A stretch of DNA of 64,000 nucleotides from DATKDU01 sp035649415 (GCA_035649415.1 DASRJP010000145.1:1-64000); one strand, 5' to 3'; shown: positions 9,282-18,230, counted from the stretch's first letter. Notes: generated from the sequence alone by a model not told the origin. Numbers and translations: made by a program.

Positions 9282-10320
9282 GCCAGGGGCGCCTTGCCGC
9301 CGCCGATAGCATTCGCATCGAAATATGGTTCTGCGCCTGCTGACGCACGTTGTCCGCTAGCCGCTTGAAAGTGGCGGGAATGATGTTGGGCGCCGGACCG
9401 ACATGGATCACCGTGCGGATTCCCAGCGAGAGCGATTCGTAGACGGCATCCCACAGCCGCTGCGGATGATCGACCCACTGGTGCATGATCGAACGGGCGC
9501 TGTAGTCGGTGTAGCTCATCCGCCCCGTGACCAGGGACAGGACTTGCGGCCGCGGCTCCTTGAGCACAAAGGGGAGCGTGTGCATGATGGATGCCGCCCG
9601 GTTGGGAATTTGTTTTTCCCAGACGATCGGCGTGTGCAGCGGCGGCCAGTGCTCTGATTGGCGGCGGAATTGCACTTTGACTGCCAACCGCTCCTGGGCC
9701 AGCTCCTTGAAGCGGTCCAGCGTGTCGTGCTGACCCATCAGGAGCATCGAGTTGGGAGACAGATGTGCCGAAATTCCGATCACGCCCTGCCCCTCGCAGT
9801 TGACCAGCAAGAGCAGGCGGCGGACGTCGTCCAGCGGCAATTCCGCGCTGCGAGTGAAGAAGATGCCCAGATTGACATCGCGAGCCAGTGCAACACAGTC
9901 ATCCGCCAATGTCAGCGGCGCCTTGAGGGCGTAAGGCATTTCCAGCACGCCGCCGGCCACCAGTGCCGCTAGCTCGCCCAGGCTGAAGCCGAACGACAAC
10001 CGCGCCGCCACATGCGGCACATCAAAGTGCAGACGCAGAATCTCGAGCTGCGCCCCTTCCATCGCCAAGACCAGCGCCACCGCTTCGCCATACGCTTCCA
10101 GCGGCAGTTCCTTTCCCTCGCGGACCACGGCGATCAGATCGACGCTGCGATGCAGGTATTCGGCCGCGGCCTGGGATGCCAGCGTCAGATACCGCGTAAC
10201 CGTCGGCCCGTAGCGCTGATCGGCGAGCAGCTCCTGGCTGCGTCCCAGGTTGGCCAGGTCGTAGCCGCGAAACGCCAGCGCCGTCAGCGGCAGTCGCCGG
10301 GTCAGCTCCTTGGGGGTCAT
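9178..10320 (-). CDS. malonyl/acyltransferase (FabD)-like protein
   Basis: 380 residues from ATG at 10320, chosen for GAGGA 7 bases upstream. The serine nucleophile elbow GFSLGEL at residues 111-117 matches the GxSxG of FabD and polyketide acyltransferase domains. A likely catalytic histidine lies in WPPLHTP near residue 250, and the C-terminal HVGPAPNIIPATFKRLADNV matches the end of AT domains. No ketosynthase or ACP gene is nearby, so it is not obviously part of fatty-acid synthesis. It is divergent from the SDR-like gene with 80 bases between starts. Acyl substrate unknown. Confidence 0.7.
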   Translation of the reverse strand: MTPKELTRRLPLTALAFRGYDLANLGRSQELLADQRYGPTVTRYLTLASQAAAEYLHRSVDLIAVVREGKELPLEAYGEAVALVLAMEGAQLEILRLHFDVPHVAARLSFGFSLGELAALVAGGVLEMPYALKAPLTLADDCVALARDVNLGIFFTRSAELPLDDVRRLLLLVNCEGQGVIGISAHLSPNSMLLMGQHDTLDRFKELAQERLAVKVQFRRQSEHWPPLHTPIVWEKQIPNRAASIMHTLPFVLKEPRPQVLSLVTGRMSYTDYSARSIMHQWVDHPQRLWDAVYESLSLGIRTVIHVGPAPNIIPATFKRLADNVRQQAQNHISMRMLSAAARRPWLKALLPQRTALLRAPFVEHVILEDWLLAHAPDAR

Positions 10321-10400
10321 GCGGCGTTCCTCGCTGGCAAGTATCATCGAAGGAAGCCTACCATAGGGCCGCGCAAAACCCCGTTTGGCAGCCGAATTCG

Positions 10401-11213
10401 ATGGACGTTCCCGACGAAAATGCCGATTCTGCCGGCCTCCTTCGCGGCCAGGTGGCGGTGGTGACGGGCGCCAGCGGGGGCATTGGCCTGGCGATTGCCC
10501 GCCAGCTAGCGGCGGCCGGCGCGGACGTTGTGATCCACGGCCGGACGCGGTCCGTTGTCGCCGAAGAAGCGGCAAAAAACGTGCGGAAACTGGGGCGAAA
10601 CGCCAAGGTTGTCCTCAGGGACCTGGCCGACTCGTTGTCGCAGCAGGAACTGGTGCAAACCGCCTGGGACTGGCAAGGGCACGTAAGCGCTTGGATCAAT
10701 GCCGCCGGGGTGGACGTACTTACGGGCGAAGCGTCGAAGTGGCCGTTCGAGAAGCGTCTGGCGGCACTGTGGGAGATCGACGTCGCCGCCACAATCGGTC
10801 TGTCGCGGCTGGCCGGCGCCCGCATGAAGGCCGCCGGCAGCGGGGCGATCGTGAACATCGGCTGGGACCAGGCCGAACAAGGCATGGCGGGGGACAGCGG
10901 CGAGATGTTCGCGGCAGTGAAAGGGGCGGTGATGGCCTTCACGCGCAGCCTCGCACAATCGCTGGCGCCGCAGGTGCGCGTCAATTGCCTGGCGCCAGGC
11001 TGGATTCGAACCGCGTGGGGGGAAAATGCATCGCCGTACTGGCAGGAGCGCGCCTGCCGTGAGTCGCTGCGCGGCCGCTGGGGGACGCCCGAGGACGTGG
11101 CGCAAGCGGCCTTGTTTCTCGTGTCGCCGCAGGCCGACTTCATCACCGGCCAGGTGCTGTGCGTCAACGGCGGGTTCCGGTTTGGCCAGGGGGGCGAACG
11201 TCTTTCATCATGA
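10401..11213 (+). CDS. SDR-fold protein lacking the catalytic tyrosine
   Basis: 270 residues. The Rossmann motif TGASGGIG at 22-29, NAAG at 100-103 and the C-terminal DFITGQVLCVNGGFR identify a short-chain dehydrogenase/reductase. At the active site the usual YxxxK reads FAAVK (Phe170, Lys174) and the usual serine region reads NIGWDQ, so both catalytic Tyr and Ser are missing. It may be a pseudoenzyme or use another mechanism. The stop overlaps the next gene as ATGA, tying it to the tetrahydromethanopterin-type cluster, where a pterin reductase-like role is conceivable but unproven. No clear ribosome-binding site precedes the ATG. Confidence 0.8.
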   Translation: MDVPDENADSAGLLRGQVAVVTGASGGIGLAIARQLAAAGADVVIHGRTRSVVAEEAAKNVRKLGRNAKVVLRDLADSLSQQELVQTAWDWQGHVSAWINAAGVDVLTGEASKWPFEKRLAALWEIDVAATIGLSRLAGARMKAAGSGAIVNIGWDQAEQGMAGDSGEMFAAVKGAVMAFTRSLAQSLAPQVRVNCLAPGWIRTAWGENASPYWQERACRESLRGRWGTPEDVAQAALFLVSPQADFITGQVLCVNGGFRFGQGGERLSS

Positions 11214-12655
11214 CCCGCGAGCACATCCAGTTTGTCACGGGCCGCCTGGCGGAATTTTCGCTGCGGCGCGAGGTCGCCGAGCTGTCGAAGCAACTGGATT
11301 TCGATTATACGATCGACGTATTGCCGATCACCGTCGCTGCCCTGATGACGCCAGAATGGATCGCGCGCCACGTGACTTGCTGCCCCACTGCTACGCGCGT
11401 ACTGATTCCCGGGTACTGCGCCGGCGACTTGGCGCCACTGGAGGAAAGGTGCCGAGTGCCGGTGGAGCGAGGTCCCAAGGACCTGCGGCAATTGCCCGAG
11501 CACCTGGGAGGAAAGACGAAGCAAGCTCACGGCTACGGAGCCCACTCCATCGAAATCATTGCTGAGATCAATCATGCTCCGCGACTGCCGCTGGCAGACA
11601 TTCTCTCGCAGGCACGGCAGTTTCGAACTGACGGCGCCGATGTGATCGACGTCGGCTGCGATCCGGGGGAGCCGTGGTCGAGTGTGGCAGACTGCGTGCG
11701 GGCGCTGAAGGACGAGGGCCTGCGAGTCTCGATCGACAGCCTCAATCCGCGCGAGATCGCGCCGGCCGTGAAAGCGGGGGCGGAACTGGTCCTCTCGGTG
11801 AATGAATCAAATCGGACCGCCGCGCGAGATTGGGGGTGCGAGGTTGTCGTCATCCCCGACGATCCGGTGACTCTCCGCGGCCTGGAGGAGACGGTCGAGC
11901 ACCTGGCGCTGGCTCGCGTGCCGCTGTGGATCGACGCGATCCTCGAGCCAATCGGGCTGGGATTTGCCGCCAGCCTGGATCGCTACTTTCAGGTGCGAAG
12001 GCGCTACCCGGATGCACCAATGATGATGGGCATCGGCAATCTCACCGAGATGACGGAGGTGGATTCGGCGGGCGTCAACGTGCTGCTATTGGCAATCTGC
12101 CAAGAGTTGGCCATTGGCAGCGTGCTGACGACACAGGTGATCAACTGGGCGCAGAGCTGCGTCCGCGAGTGCGATCTGGCGAGAAAGCTCGTGCACTACG
12201 CCGTGCATCGCCGCATACCGCCCAAACACATCGATCGCGGGCTCGTCATGCTCCGTGATCCGAAGCTGACTCCATTTGGCTCGTCGGCACTGGACGAACT
12301 GGCCCGGCAGATCCGCGACAACAACTACCGAATTTATGCCGAGGAGGATGAGGTGCATCTCGTCGGCCGAGGAATCCATCTGCGCGAGCGCGATCCGTTT
12401 CTGCTGTTTGAGCGGCTGATGAACCCGGGATTTGGAGGCGCACCCGACGCGCACCAGGCGCAAGCTGTCGACGCTTCCCACGCCTTCTACCTGGGATACG
12501 AGATGGCCAAGGCGGCGACGGCATTGACCCTGGGCAAGCAATACACCCAGGACGAGGCGCTCGATTGGGGTTTTCTGACCCAGAATGAGGAGAGCCATCG
12601 GCTGCGGAAATCTCGCGCCACTGCACCGGCCGAGAGACAGGAGCCGGCGCCATGA
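11210..12655 (+). CDS. dihydropteroate synthase-like protein (DUF6513 plus pterin-binding domain)
   Basis: 481 residues from the ATG overlapping the SDR stop (ATGA). The N-terminal ~115 residues resemble the DUF6513 domain. Residues ~120-370 form a TIM-barrel pterin-binding domain of the dihydropteroate synthase type (ADVIDVGCDPGEPW, VSIDSLNPREI, MMMGIGNLTEMTEVDSAGVN). Such proteins occur in archaea and in H4MPT-using bacteria, where they are thought to join the pterin with the ribofuranosylaminobenzene moiety in place of p-aminobenzoate. The neighbours pabB, pabA and beta-RFAP synthase support that role. Ordinary folate DHPS is shorter (~280 residues) and lacks the N-terminal domain. Confidence 0.8.
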   Translation: MTREHIQFVTGRLAEFSLRREVAELSKQLDFDYTIDVLPITVAALMTPEWIARHVTCCPTATRVLIPGYCAGDLAPLEERCRVPVERGPKDLRQLPEHLGGKTKQAHGYGAHSIEIIAEINHAPRLPLADILSQARQFRTDGADVIDVGCDPGEPWSSVADCVRALKDEGLRVSIDSLNPREIAPAVKAGAELVLSVNESNRTAARDWGCEVVVIPDDPVTLRGLEETVEHLALARVPLWIDAILEPIGLGFAASLDRYFQVRRRYPDAPMMMGIGNLTEMTEVDSAGVNVLLLAICQELAIGSVLTTQVINWAQSCVRECDLARKLVHYAVHRRIPPKHIDRGLVMLRDPKLTPFGSSALDELARQIRDNNYRIYAEEDEVHLVGRGIHLRERDPFLLFERLMNPGFGGAPDAHQAQAVDASHAFYLGYEMAKAATALTLGKQYTQDEALDWGFLTQNEESHRLRKSRATAPAERQEPAP

Positions 12656-14115
12656 CCCTGTCGCATCCGCTGCCGACCCGCGCAGTGCAGGCCAGCGACT
12701 CGGGGCTGCCGCTGGTCAGAGAACTGCGCCCTGCGCCCGACCCCGAGGCGGCATTCGTGCGTCTGGCAGCGGAGCGGCATTGCCTGTTTCTCGACAGCGC
12801 TCTGCGCGAACCGAGCCTGGGGCGATACTCGTTCCTGGCGGCCGATCCGTTTGCGTATTGGGAGTCGCCGCCCGACACAATCGACGGCTTGGATCGGCTG
12901 CGGAAGGAGCTTTCTCGCTGGCAAACTGCGAGCGTGCGCGAGCTGCCGCCGTTTCAGGGGGGCGCCGCCGGGATGTTAAGCTACGACCTGTCGCGCGCTC
13001 TGGAGCACCTTCCCCGGCCGCGCTACGACGAGTTCCAGATGCCGGGGATGGCGATCGGCCTGTACGACACGCTCATCGCGTTCGATCATGCCGAGCATCG
13101 AGCGTGGATCATTTCCCAAGGCTTTCCGGAAGTCGAGCAGCAGAGGCGGCGGCGGCGCGCCCAGGAGCGGATCGAGCAGTTCAGCTCGCGGCTGAGCGCG
13201 CCTTTTGGCAGCCAGTCGCAAACCGCGAGATTGTCGGCTGCGGCCGGAGTGACCATCGAGCCCGGCCAGCTCGCGCCGCAATTTTCCACCGAGGTGCTGG
13301 AAAACCTGACGAGCAACTTTTCGCCCGACGACTATCGGAGAATCATCCAGCGAGGGATTGACTACATTCATGCGGGGGATGTGTTCCAGGTGAACCTCGC
13401 CCAGCGTCTGCTCTATCCAGCCCGGGACGACTCCGTTTCGCTGTATCTGCGGCTGCGGCACCGCAATCCGGCGACGTTCGCGGCGTACTTCGATTTGGGA
13501 CAGTACCAGATCGTCAGCGCGTCCCCCGAGCGATTCCTGCGGGCCCAAGACGGCGAGGTGGAAGCCCGGCCGATCAAGGGAACGCGGCGGCGAACTCGCC
13601 TGCCGGAAGCGGATCTGTTTGCCGGCGACGAGCTACGGCAAAGTGAAAAGGACCGCGCCGAGAACGTGATGATCGTGGACTTGCTGCGAAACGACATCTC
13701 GCGCGTTTGCCAGAGCGACAGCGTTCGGGTCACGCAGCTCTGCGGCCTGGAAACGTACCAGTTCGTGCAGCATCTCGTCTCCGCGGTGGTTGGCCGGCTG
13801 GCGCCAGACAAGACGGCCATCGACCTGATCCCGGCGGCCTTTCCTGGAGGCTCGATCACGGGCGCTCCCAAGGTGCGCGCGATGGAAGTCATTTCCGAGC
13901 TCGAGCCTACCGCCCGCGGCGCGTATTGCGGCTCGCTCGGCTATTTTGGATTCGACGGCGCCATGGATTTGAGCATCCTGATTCGCACGATCACGGCGGG
14001 ACGCGGCTGGTGGCAACTGCCGGTCGGCGGTGGGATCGTCGCCCAGTCGCAGCCGCAGCAGGAGTACGAAGAAACCTGGCACAAGGCGGCGGGGCTTTTG
14101 GCCGCCCTGGCATGA
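12652..14115 (+). CDS. pabB: aminodeoxychorismate synthase component I
   Basis: 487 residues; ATG overlaps the preceding stop (ATGA). Chorismate-binding family. The ~215-residue N-terminal domain is followed by the catalytic domain with AGDVFQVNLAQRL, ASPERFLR, PIKGTRRR (residues 307-314), DRAENVMIVDLLRND and FPGGSITGAPKVRAMEVI. The lysine in PIKGT is diagnostic for aminodeoxychorismate synthase; anthranilate synthases have PIAGT. It converts chorismate and ammonia, supplied by PabA, to 4-amino-4-deoxychorismate, the precursor of p-aminobenzoate. In this cluster the p-aminobenzoate probably feeds beta-RFAP synthase, though folate synthesis could also use it. A PabC lyase gene is not in the window. 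Confidence 0.9.
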   Translation: MTLSHPLPTRAVQASDSGLPLVRELRPAPDPEAAFVRLAAERHCLFLDSALREPSLGRYSFLAADPFAYWESPPDTIDGLDRLRKELSRWQTASVRELPPFQGGAAGMLSYDLSRALEHLPRPRYDEFQMPGMAIGLYDTLIAFDHAEHRAWIISQGFPEVEQQRRRRRAQERIEQFSSRLSAPFGSQSQTARLSAAAGVTIEPGQLAPQFSTEVLENLTSNFSPDDYRRIIQRGIDYIHAGDVFQVNLAQRLLYPARDDSVSLYLRLRHRNPATFAAYFDLGQYQIVSASPERFLRAQDGEVEARPIKGTRRRTRLPEADLFAGDELRQSEKDRAENVMIVDLLRNDISRVCQSDSVRVTQLCGLETYQFVQHLVSAVVGRLAPDKTAIDLIPAAFPGGSITGAPKVRAMEVISELEPTARGAYCGSLGYFGFDGAMDLSILIRTITAGRGWWQLPVGGGIVAQSQPQQEYEETWHKAAGLLAALA

Positions 14116-14777
14116 CAATGATCCTCCTCATCGACAACTACGACAGCTTCGTTTACAACCTGGCCCGCTACTTCGCGCGGCTGGGCCAGGACACGCGCGT
14201 GGTCCGTAACGACGCTGTTGACGCGAGCGCAGTGCGCCGACTGCAGCCGCAGGCCATGGTCGTTTCGCCGGGACCCTGCACGCCGCGCGAGGCTGGCTGC
14301 TCGATCGACGTCGTGCGACAGCTTTCCGGCGAAATCCCAATTCTCGGCGTCTGCCTGGGACATCAAGCGATTGGAGCCGCATTCGGCGGCCAGGTCGTGC
14401 GGGCGCGCGAGCCGATGCACGGCCGAGCGAGCGCCGTCGTTCACTGCGGCAGCGGCATCTTCGCCGGTCTTCCGCCGCGACTGCGCGTGGGCCGCTATCA
14501 TTCGCTGGTTGTGGCGGACGAGGGGCTGCCCCCTGAACTCGAAGTTACCGCCCGCACCGAGGACGGCGTCTTGATGGCGCTTGCGCACCGGCGGCATCCG
14601 ACCTTTGGCGTGCAGTTTCACCCGGAGTCGATTCTCACCGAAGGGGGCTACGAGCTGCTGGCGAATTTCTTGCGCTTGGCAGGTCTACCGATTTCCGCCG
14701 TGCCATCGCTGGCGAGCGAATCGCCCGCAGGCCAGGCGGAAAGTCGCCCCTTGCCCGCAGCGCCAGTCACTTTTTGA
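14112..14777 (+). CDS. pabA: aminodeoxychorismate synthase component II (glutamine amidotransferase)
   Basis: 221 residues; ATG at 14112 overlaps the pabB stop. A second ATG lies at 14118, and the first is kept because of the ATGA coupling seen throughout the cluster. Class I glutamine amidotransferase: oxyanion region VVSPGPCTP, nucleophile Cys81 in GVCLGHQ, and the catalytic His-Glu pair in FGVQFHPESILT. It releases ammonia from glutamine for PabB. PabA and TrpG are hard to tell apart by sequence, and coupling to a PIKGT-type PabB argues for PabA. The last ~25 residues are Ala/Ser/Pro-rich and extend beyond the usual ~190. Confidence 0.9.
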   Translation: MTMILLIDNYDSFVYNLARYFARLGQDTRVVRNDAVDASAVRRLQPQAMVVSPGPCTPREAGCSIDVVRQLSGEIPILGVCLGHQAIGAAFGGQVVRAREPMHGRASAVVHCGSGIFAGLPPRLRVGRYHSLVVADEGLPPELEVTARTEDGVLMALAHRRHPTFGVQFHPESILTEGGYELLANFLRLAGLPISAVPSLASESPAGQAESRPLPAAPVTF

Positions 14778-14810
14778 TCGTTCGCGGCTCGATCGACGAA
14801 TTCCGCCGCT

Positions 14811-15419
14811 ATGAATCAGTTCGACCCAGCCGCCGCCGACCTGCCCATTGTCGAAGGGATCATGACGACCCTGAATGTCGATGGGGCAGCCAACATCGCG
14901 CCCATGGGGCCTCGGGTCGATCGCGAATTTCGCCAGTTCGTGCTTCGGCCGTTCACCACCTCGACCACCTACGCCAACTTGAAACGCGCTGGCCAGGGAG
15001 TTTTTCACGTCGTGGACGACGTGGAACTGTTGGCCCGCGCGGCAGTCGGCGATCTAAATCCGCATCCGCCCTTGGTGCCGGCGACTCGCATCGAGGGTCG
15101 CGTGCTGGCCGATTGCTGCCGCTGGTACGAGCTTCGCGTCGAGCAGCTCGACGATCGCGGCGAGCGGACCACGATCCAGTGTCGCGTCGAGACCATGGGA
15201 CGAAAGCGCGACTTTTTCGGCTTCAATCGGGCCAAGCACGCGGTCGTCGAGGCGGCAATTCTGGCGACGCGGATCGGGATCGTCCCTGTGGAGGAAATCA
15301 CCGCCGATTTCCGGCGGCTGGCGGTCATCGTCGACAAGACGGCCGGACTCCAGGAAAGGCGGGCCTTCGACTTTCTCCAGCGTTATATTGAAGCGAAGCT
15401 TTCGCAGCCGCGAAGTTAG
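14811..15419 (+). CDS. DUF447 family protein
   Basis: 202 residues beginning MNQFDPAAADLPIVEG. The pattern IVEGIMTTLNVDGAANIAPM with VLRPFTTSTTYANLKR is characteristic of DUF447, a split-barrel, flavin-reductase-like family found in methanogens, methylotrophs and planctomycetes. These proteins recur beside tetrahydromethanopterin genes, and their biochemical role is not established as far as I know. It lies 33 bases after pabA and 36 bases before beta-RFAP synthase on the same strand. A central HPPLVPATRIEGRVLADCCRW segment is conserved-looking, with two adjacent cysteines. Confidence 0.8.
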   Translation: MNQFDPAAADLPIVEGIMTTLNVDGAANIAPMGPRVDREFRQFVLRPFTTSTTYANLKRAGQGVFHVVDDVELLARAAVGDLNPHPPLVPATRIEGRVLADCCRWYELRVEQLDDRGERTTIQCRVETMGRKRDFFGFNRAKHAVVEAAILATRIGIVPVEEITADFRRLAVIVDKTAGLQERRAFDFLQRYIEAKLSQPRS

Positions 15420-15455
15420 TCCCACAGCTCCCAGCGACACATCCTTCTGCGAACA

Positions 15456-16433
15456 ATGCCGTCCACGGTTGTCGTCCACGCTCCCAGCCGACTGCACTTC
15501 GGCCTGCTTGCTTTGGCGAGCCAAACCGGGCGGCAATTTGGCGGCGTGGGGGCGATGGTTGACCAGCCCGGACTGCGCTTGCGAATCAGCGCGGAGTCAA
15601 CCTGGCGCACTGCCGGTCCTCTGGCTCCGCGCCTCGAGGCCGCCGCCGAACGCTGGTGTCGGTTCCACGATCGCGAAAGGCCCTGCTGCAGCGTCGTCGT
15701 GGAAAAAGCGCCGCCTCAGCACGTCGGGCTGGGCGTGGGTACTCAGCTTGCCTTGAGCGTCGCTGCCGGCCTGTCCTCCTTTTGCGGGCTGCCGGCGGGT
15801 GCGCCGCCGGAGTTGGCGATCAGCGTGGGCCGTGGCTTGCGATCGGCGGTGGGAACATACGGTTTTGCGATGGGTGGTCTCATCGTCGAACGAGGCAAGC
15901 TCCCTGGCGAATTGATCTCTCCACTGGATACAAGGCTCGACTTGCCCCCAGTATGGCGCTTTGTGCTCGTGCGGCCACTCGATGCGCGCGGTCTGTCCGG
16001 CGAAATGGAAAAGTCGGCGCTGGATGAAACGCCCGTGCCAGTCAACATCAGCGAGGAATTGATCGCCGAAGTCCGCGAACAACTCGTCCCGGCGGCAGCC
16101 ACAGCCGACTTTGGCGCGTTTGCCGCAAGCCTGCACCGCTATTGCCGCCAGGCCGGAGCGTTTTATGTCCGACAGCAAGGTGGAATATACAATGGCCCTG
16201 TCCTGACGGCGCTTGTGGATCGGATTCAGTCCTGGGGACACGTAGGCGTGGGACAATCTTCCTGGGGACCCACGCTCTTCGTCGCTCAACCCGATGCGCA
16301 ATCGGCTCGCTCGCTTGCCGAGCGACTTTGGCAGGAGTGGGACGGCCCGAAATTGGACGCGATCGTTGCCGAGCCCAACAATAGCGGCGCGAAAGTGGAA
16401 ATTGCCGAGCCGAATTCGGCCGCGATCCGCTGA
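15456..16433 (+). CDS. beta-ribofuranosylaminobenzene 5'-phosphate synthase
   Basis: 325 residues; GHMP-kinase fold. The start APSRLHFGLL and the glycine-rich loop HVGLGVGTQLALSVAAGL (residues ~89-106), together with GTYGFAMGGLIVERG and the C-terminal GVGQSSWGPTLF, match beta-RFAP synthase. The enzyme condenses p-aminobenzoate with PRPP, losing CO2 and pyrophosphate. This is the first committed step of tetrahydromethanopterin synthesis and the usual marker gene for the pathway. Its place after pabB/pabA makes a substrate-supply unit. The start at 15456 has no strong ribosome-binding site. Length fits the family (~320-340). Confidence 0.88.
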   Translation: MPSTVVVHAPSRLHFGLLALASQTGRQFGGVGAMVDQPGLRLRISAESTWRTAGPLAPRLEAAAERWCRFHDRERPCCSVVVEKAPPQHVGLGVGTQLALSVAAGLSSFCGLPAGAPPELAISVGRGLRSAVGTYGFAMGGLIVERGKLPGELISPLDTRLDLPPVWRFVLVRPLDARGLSGEMEKSALDETPVPVNISEELIAEVREQLVPAAATADFGAFAASLHRYCRQAGAFYVRQQGGIYNGPVLTALVDRIQSWGHVGVGQSSWGPTLFVAQPDAQSARSLAERLWQEWDGPKLDAIVAEPNNSGAKVEIAEPNSAAIR

Positions 16434-16464
16434 ACTGCTAGCCCCAGGCTACCGTAGAACGCTC

Positions 16465-17919
16465 ATGCGTCGTCACCAATTATCGCGTCGCAAGCTAATG
16501 CGTATGACAGCGCTCGCCGGGGGCGCGGCGTTACTGGCCGGCGCCGGCTGCGAGAATTCTGCTGCCAAGAAAACAACGACCGCGCTGCCGCCCGCCCAAA
16601 AGGTGAAACTCCGCGTGCTCGTCGTAGACGATCCCGAGCTGGGCCAGGCGATCGAGCGGGACGTGCGCTCCCGCACGGAAGACGACGTCGAAGTTGCCCC
16701 GGTAACGCTGGACAACGTCGTCGGCGCCAGCCGTCTGCCAGCAGATGTGGTCGTTTTTCCCACCTGGTTACTTGGTGATTTCGTTGAAAGAGGTCTGATC
16801 CGAGCGCCGAGCGACTCGCTGCTGGAAAGCGACTCCATCGCCAAGCGGGATATACTGCCGCTGACGCGGCTGTATGAGATGACTTGGGGGGGCAAGGTCT
16901 ACGCATTGCCTCTGGCCTCGTCGCAACTGGTTCTGATCTACCGGCCGGACCTGTTTGAAAAACTGAAGCTGTCCGTACCGGCCAGTTGGGACGATTATCG
17001 CGCGGCGGCCGAGAAGCTGTCCGATCGCGCGCTGCTCGATGCCGGCAGCGCATTGCAAGACCCATGGCGCGCGACGGTCGAACCGACGGGCGCAGGTTAC
17101 GGAGGATCTCTGCTGCTGGCTCGCGCCGCCGCCTATGCCAGCCATCGGGACCAGGCTTCGCCGCTGTTCGATCTGGCCCAGCTCGAACCGCTGATCGATC
17201 GTCCTCCATTCGTCCGCGCGCTGTCGGAACTGGCCGCCAGCGCGAAATCCGGCGGTCAGACGGCGATTGATTCACCGGCCGCCGCTTTTCATGAAATCCT
17301 CGCAGGACGCTGCGGCATGGCGCTGGCCTGGCCGAGCGGCGACGGACCGGCGTCCGAAGGTGATCTGCCGCCACTCGCCTTTGTCGAACTTCCGGGATCG
17401 CAAGCGGTATACAATTTCGGCCAGCAGCGGTGGGAGGAACGTCGCGCGGAGGAAGACGGACACGTGCCACTGGCAGGCATGGCAGGGTGGCTAGCCGCCG
17501 TAACGACGAGCACCAGCCAGGGAGCAGAGGCCGAAGATCTGGCAGGGTGGCTCTGCGGTGCGAAAGTCAGCAGCCGTATTGCCAGCCGGAGTCGTCATGG
17601 CACGCTGTTTCGCGCCGCCCACAAATCGGAGCTTAAACTCTGGGCGAAGGGGCTGCCGGGTGCTGCGGCGGAGCAATATTTCGACGTCGTTCGTCAAACG
17701 CAGTCGCGCGCTCAGCACCTCACGAGCGTCCGCCTGCCCGGTAGTGCTCGCTACCTGGCGGCGCTTGATCGGGCCGTGAATCGATCGACCGTGGAGGGCC
17801 AAGACCCTCAAGCGTCACTTGATCAGGCAGCGGACGACTGGCGAAAAATCACGGCCGAGCTTGGCATCGCGCCGCAGCGGGCTGCTCTGTCGCGCAGCCG
17901 TGGTCAGGAAGCCGATTAG
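16465..17919 (+). CDS. extracellular solute-binding lipoprotein, Tat-type signal
   Basis: 484 residues from ATG at 16465. The N-terminus has a twin-arginine motif SRRKLMRM, a hydrophobic stretch ALAGGAALLAG and a lipobox LAGAGC, so it is probably a Tat-exported lipoprotein. The body resembles family 1 solute-binding proteins: WGGKVYALPLASSQLVLIYR, PDLFEKLKLSVPASWDDYR. No ABC permease or ATPase gene is adjacent, so substrate and transporter are unknown. It starts 31 bases after beta-RFAP synthase but belongs to a different functional class. Its stop overlaps that of the convergent FmdB-like gene by 4 bases. Confidence 0.75.
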   Translation: MRRHQLSRRKLMRMTALAGGAALLAGAGCENSAAKKTTTALPPAQKVKLRVLVVDDPELGQAIERDVRSRTEDDVEVAPVTLDNVVGASRLPADVVVFPTWLLGDFVERGLIRAPSDSLLESDSIAKRDILPLTRLYEMTWGGKVYALPLASSQLVLIYRPDLFEKLKLSVPASWDDYRAAAEKLSDRALLDAGSALQDPWRATVEPTGAGYGGSLLLARAAAYASHRDQASPLFDLAQLEPLIDRPPFVRALSELAASAKSGGQTAIDSPAAAFHEILAGRCGMALAWPSGDGPASEGDLPPLAFVELPGSQAVYNFGQQRWEERRAEEDGHVPLAGMAGWLAAVTTSTSQGAEAEDLAGWLCGAKVSSRIASRSRHGTLFRAAHKSELKLWAKGLPGAAAEQYFDVVRQTQSRAQHLTSVRLPGSARYLAALDRAVNRSTVEGQDPQASLDQAADDWRKITAELGIAPQRAALSRSRGQEAD

Positions 17920-18230
17920 TCGGAAAGCTTCGGGCCGTCCGCGGACAGTTGGCTGGGCCCAGAGCCGGCTGTCTTTTCATACTTTCCGTCTGCCGACTTG
18001 ACGTACTTGGTGAACCCGAGCCGCTCGAGCTTCTTATCGTCGGCCATGGACCGCGACATGGCCGAGTCCGACCACTGACCGCCGATAAACGGCGCTTGCA
18101 GGACGCGCCGCACCGGTTTGCCCGTCTCAGGATGTGTGTTTAGCGGCTCGTCCGCCATGCTCTGGTAAACCTCGAACCGCTTTCCGGCCGATCCATCGTC
18201 GCGAATCTCTTCGTATACGTAAGTCGGCAT
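17916..18230 (-). CDS. FmdB-like protein without zinc-ribbon cysteines
   Basis: 104 residues from ATG at 18230 (MPTYVYEEIRDDGSAGKRFE). The pattern MPTYVYE, RFEVYQSMADEPL and GKPVRRVL follows the FmdB/putative regulatory protein family almost position by position. The four zinc-binding cysteines of the family (YxCxxCG and CPxCG) are replaced, and there is no cysteine in the protein. If functional it cannot bind zinc in the usual way. The C-terminal ~50 residues are Ser/Lys/Gly-rich. Family role unknown. The longer frame upstream is rejected because the family starts at this Met. Confidence 0.7.
   Translation of the reverse strand: MPTYVYEEIRDDGSAGKRFEVYQSMADEPLNTHPETGKPVRRVLQAPFIGGQWSDSAMSRSMADDKKLERLGFTKYVKSADGKYEKTAGSGPSQLSADGPKLSD

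Noticed and set aside
9178..10320. Annotation as the housekeeping fatty-acid malonyltransferase fabD
   Set aside because: Nucleophile motif fits, but no acpP, fabH, fabG or fabF is near, and the sequence is divergent outside the motif.
16465..17919. Solute-binding protein as part of the tetrahydromethanopterin cluster
   Set aside because: Close spacing only; exported lipoprotein with no family link to the pathway.
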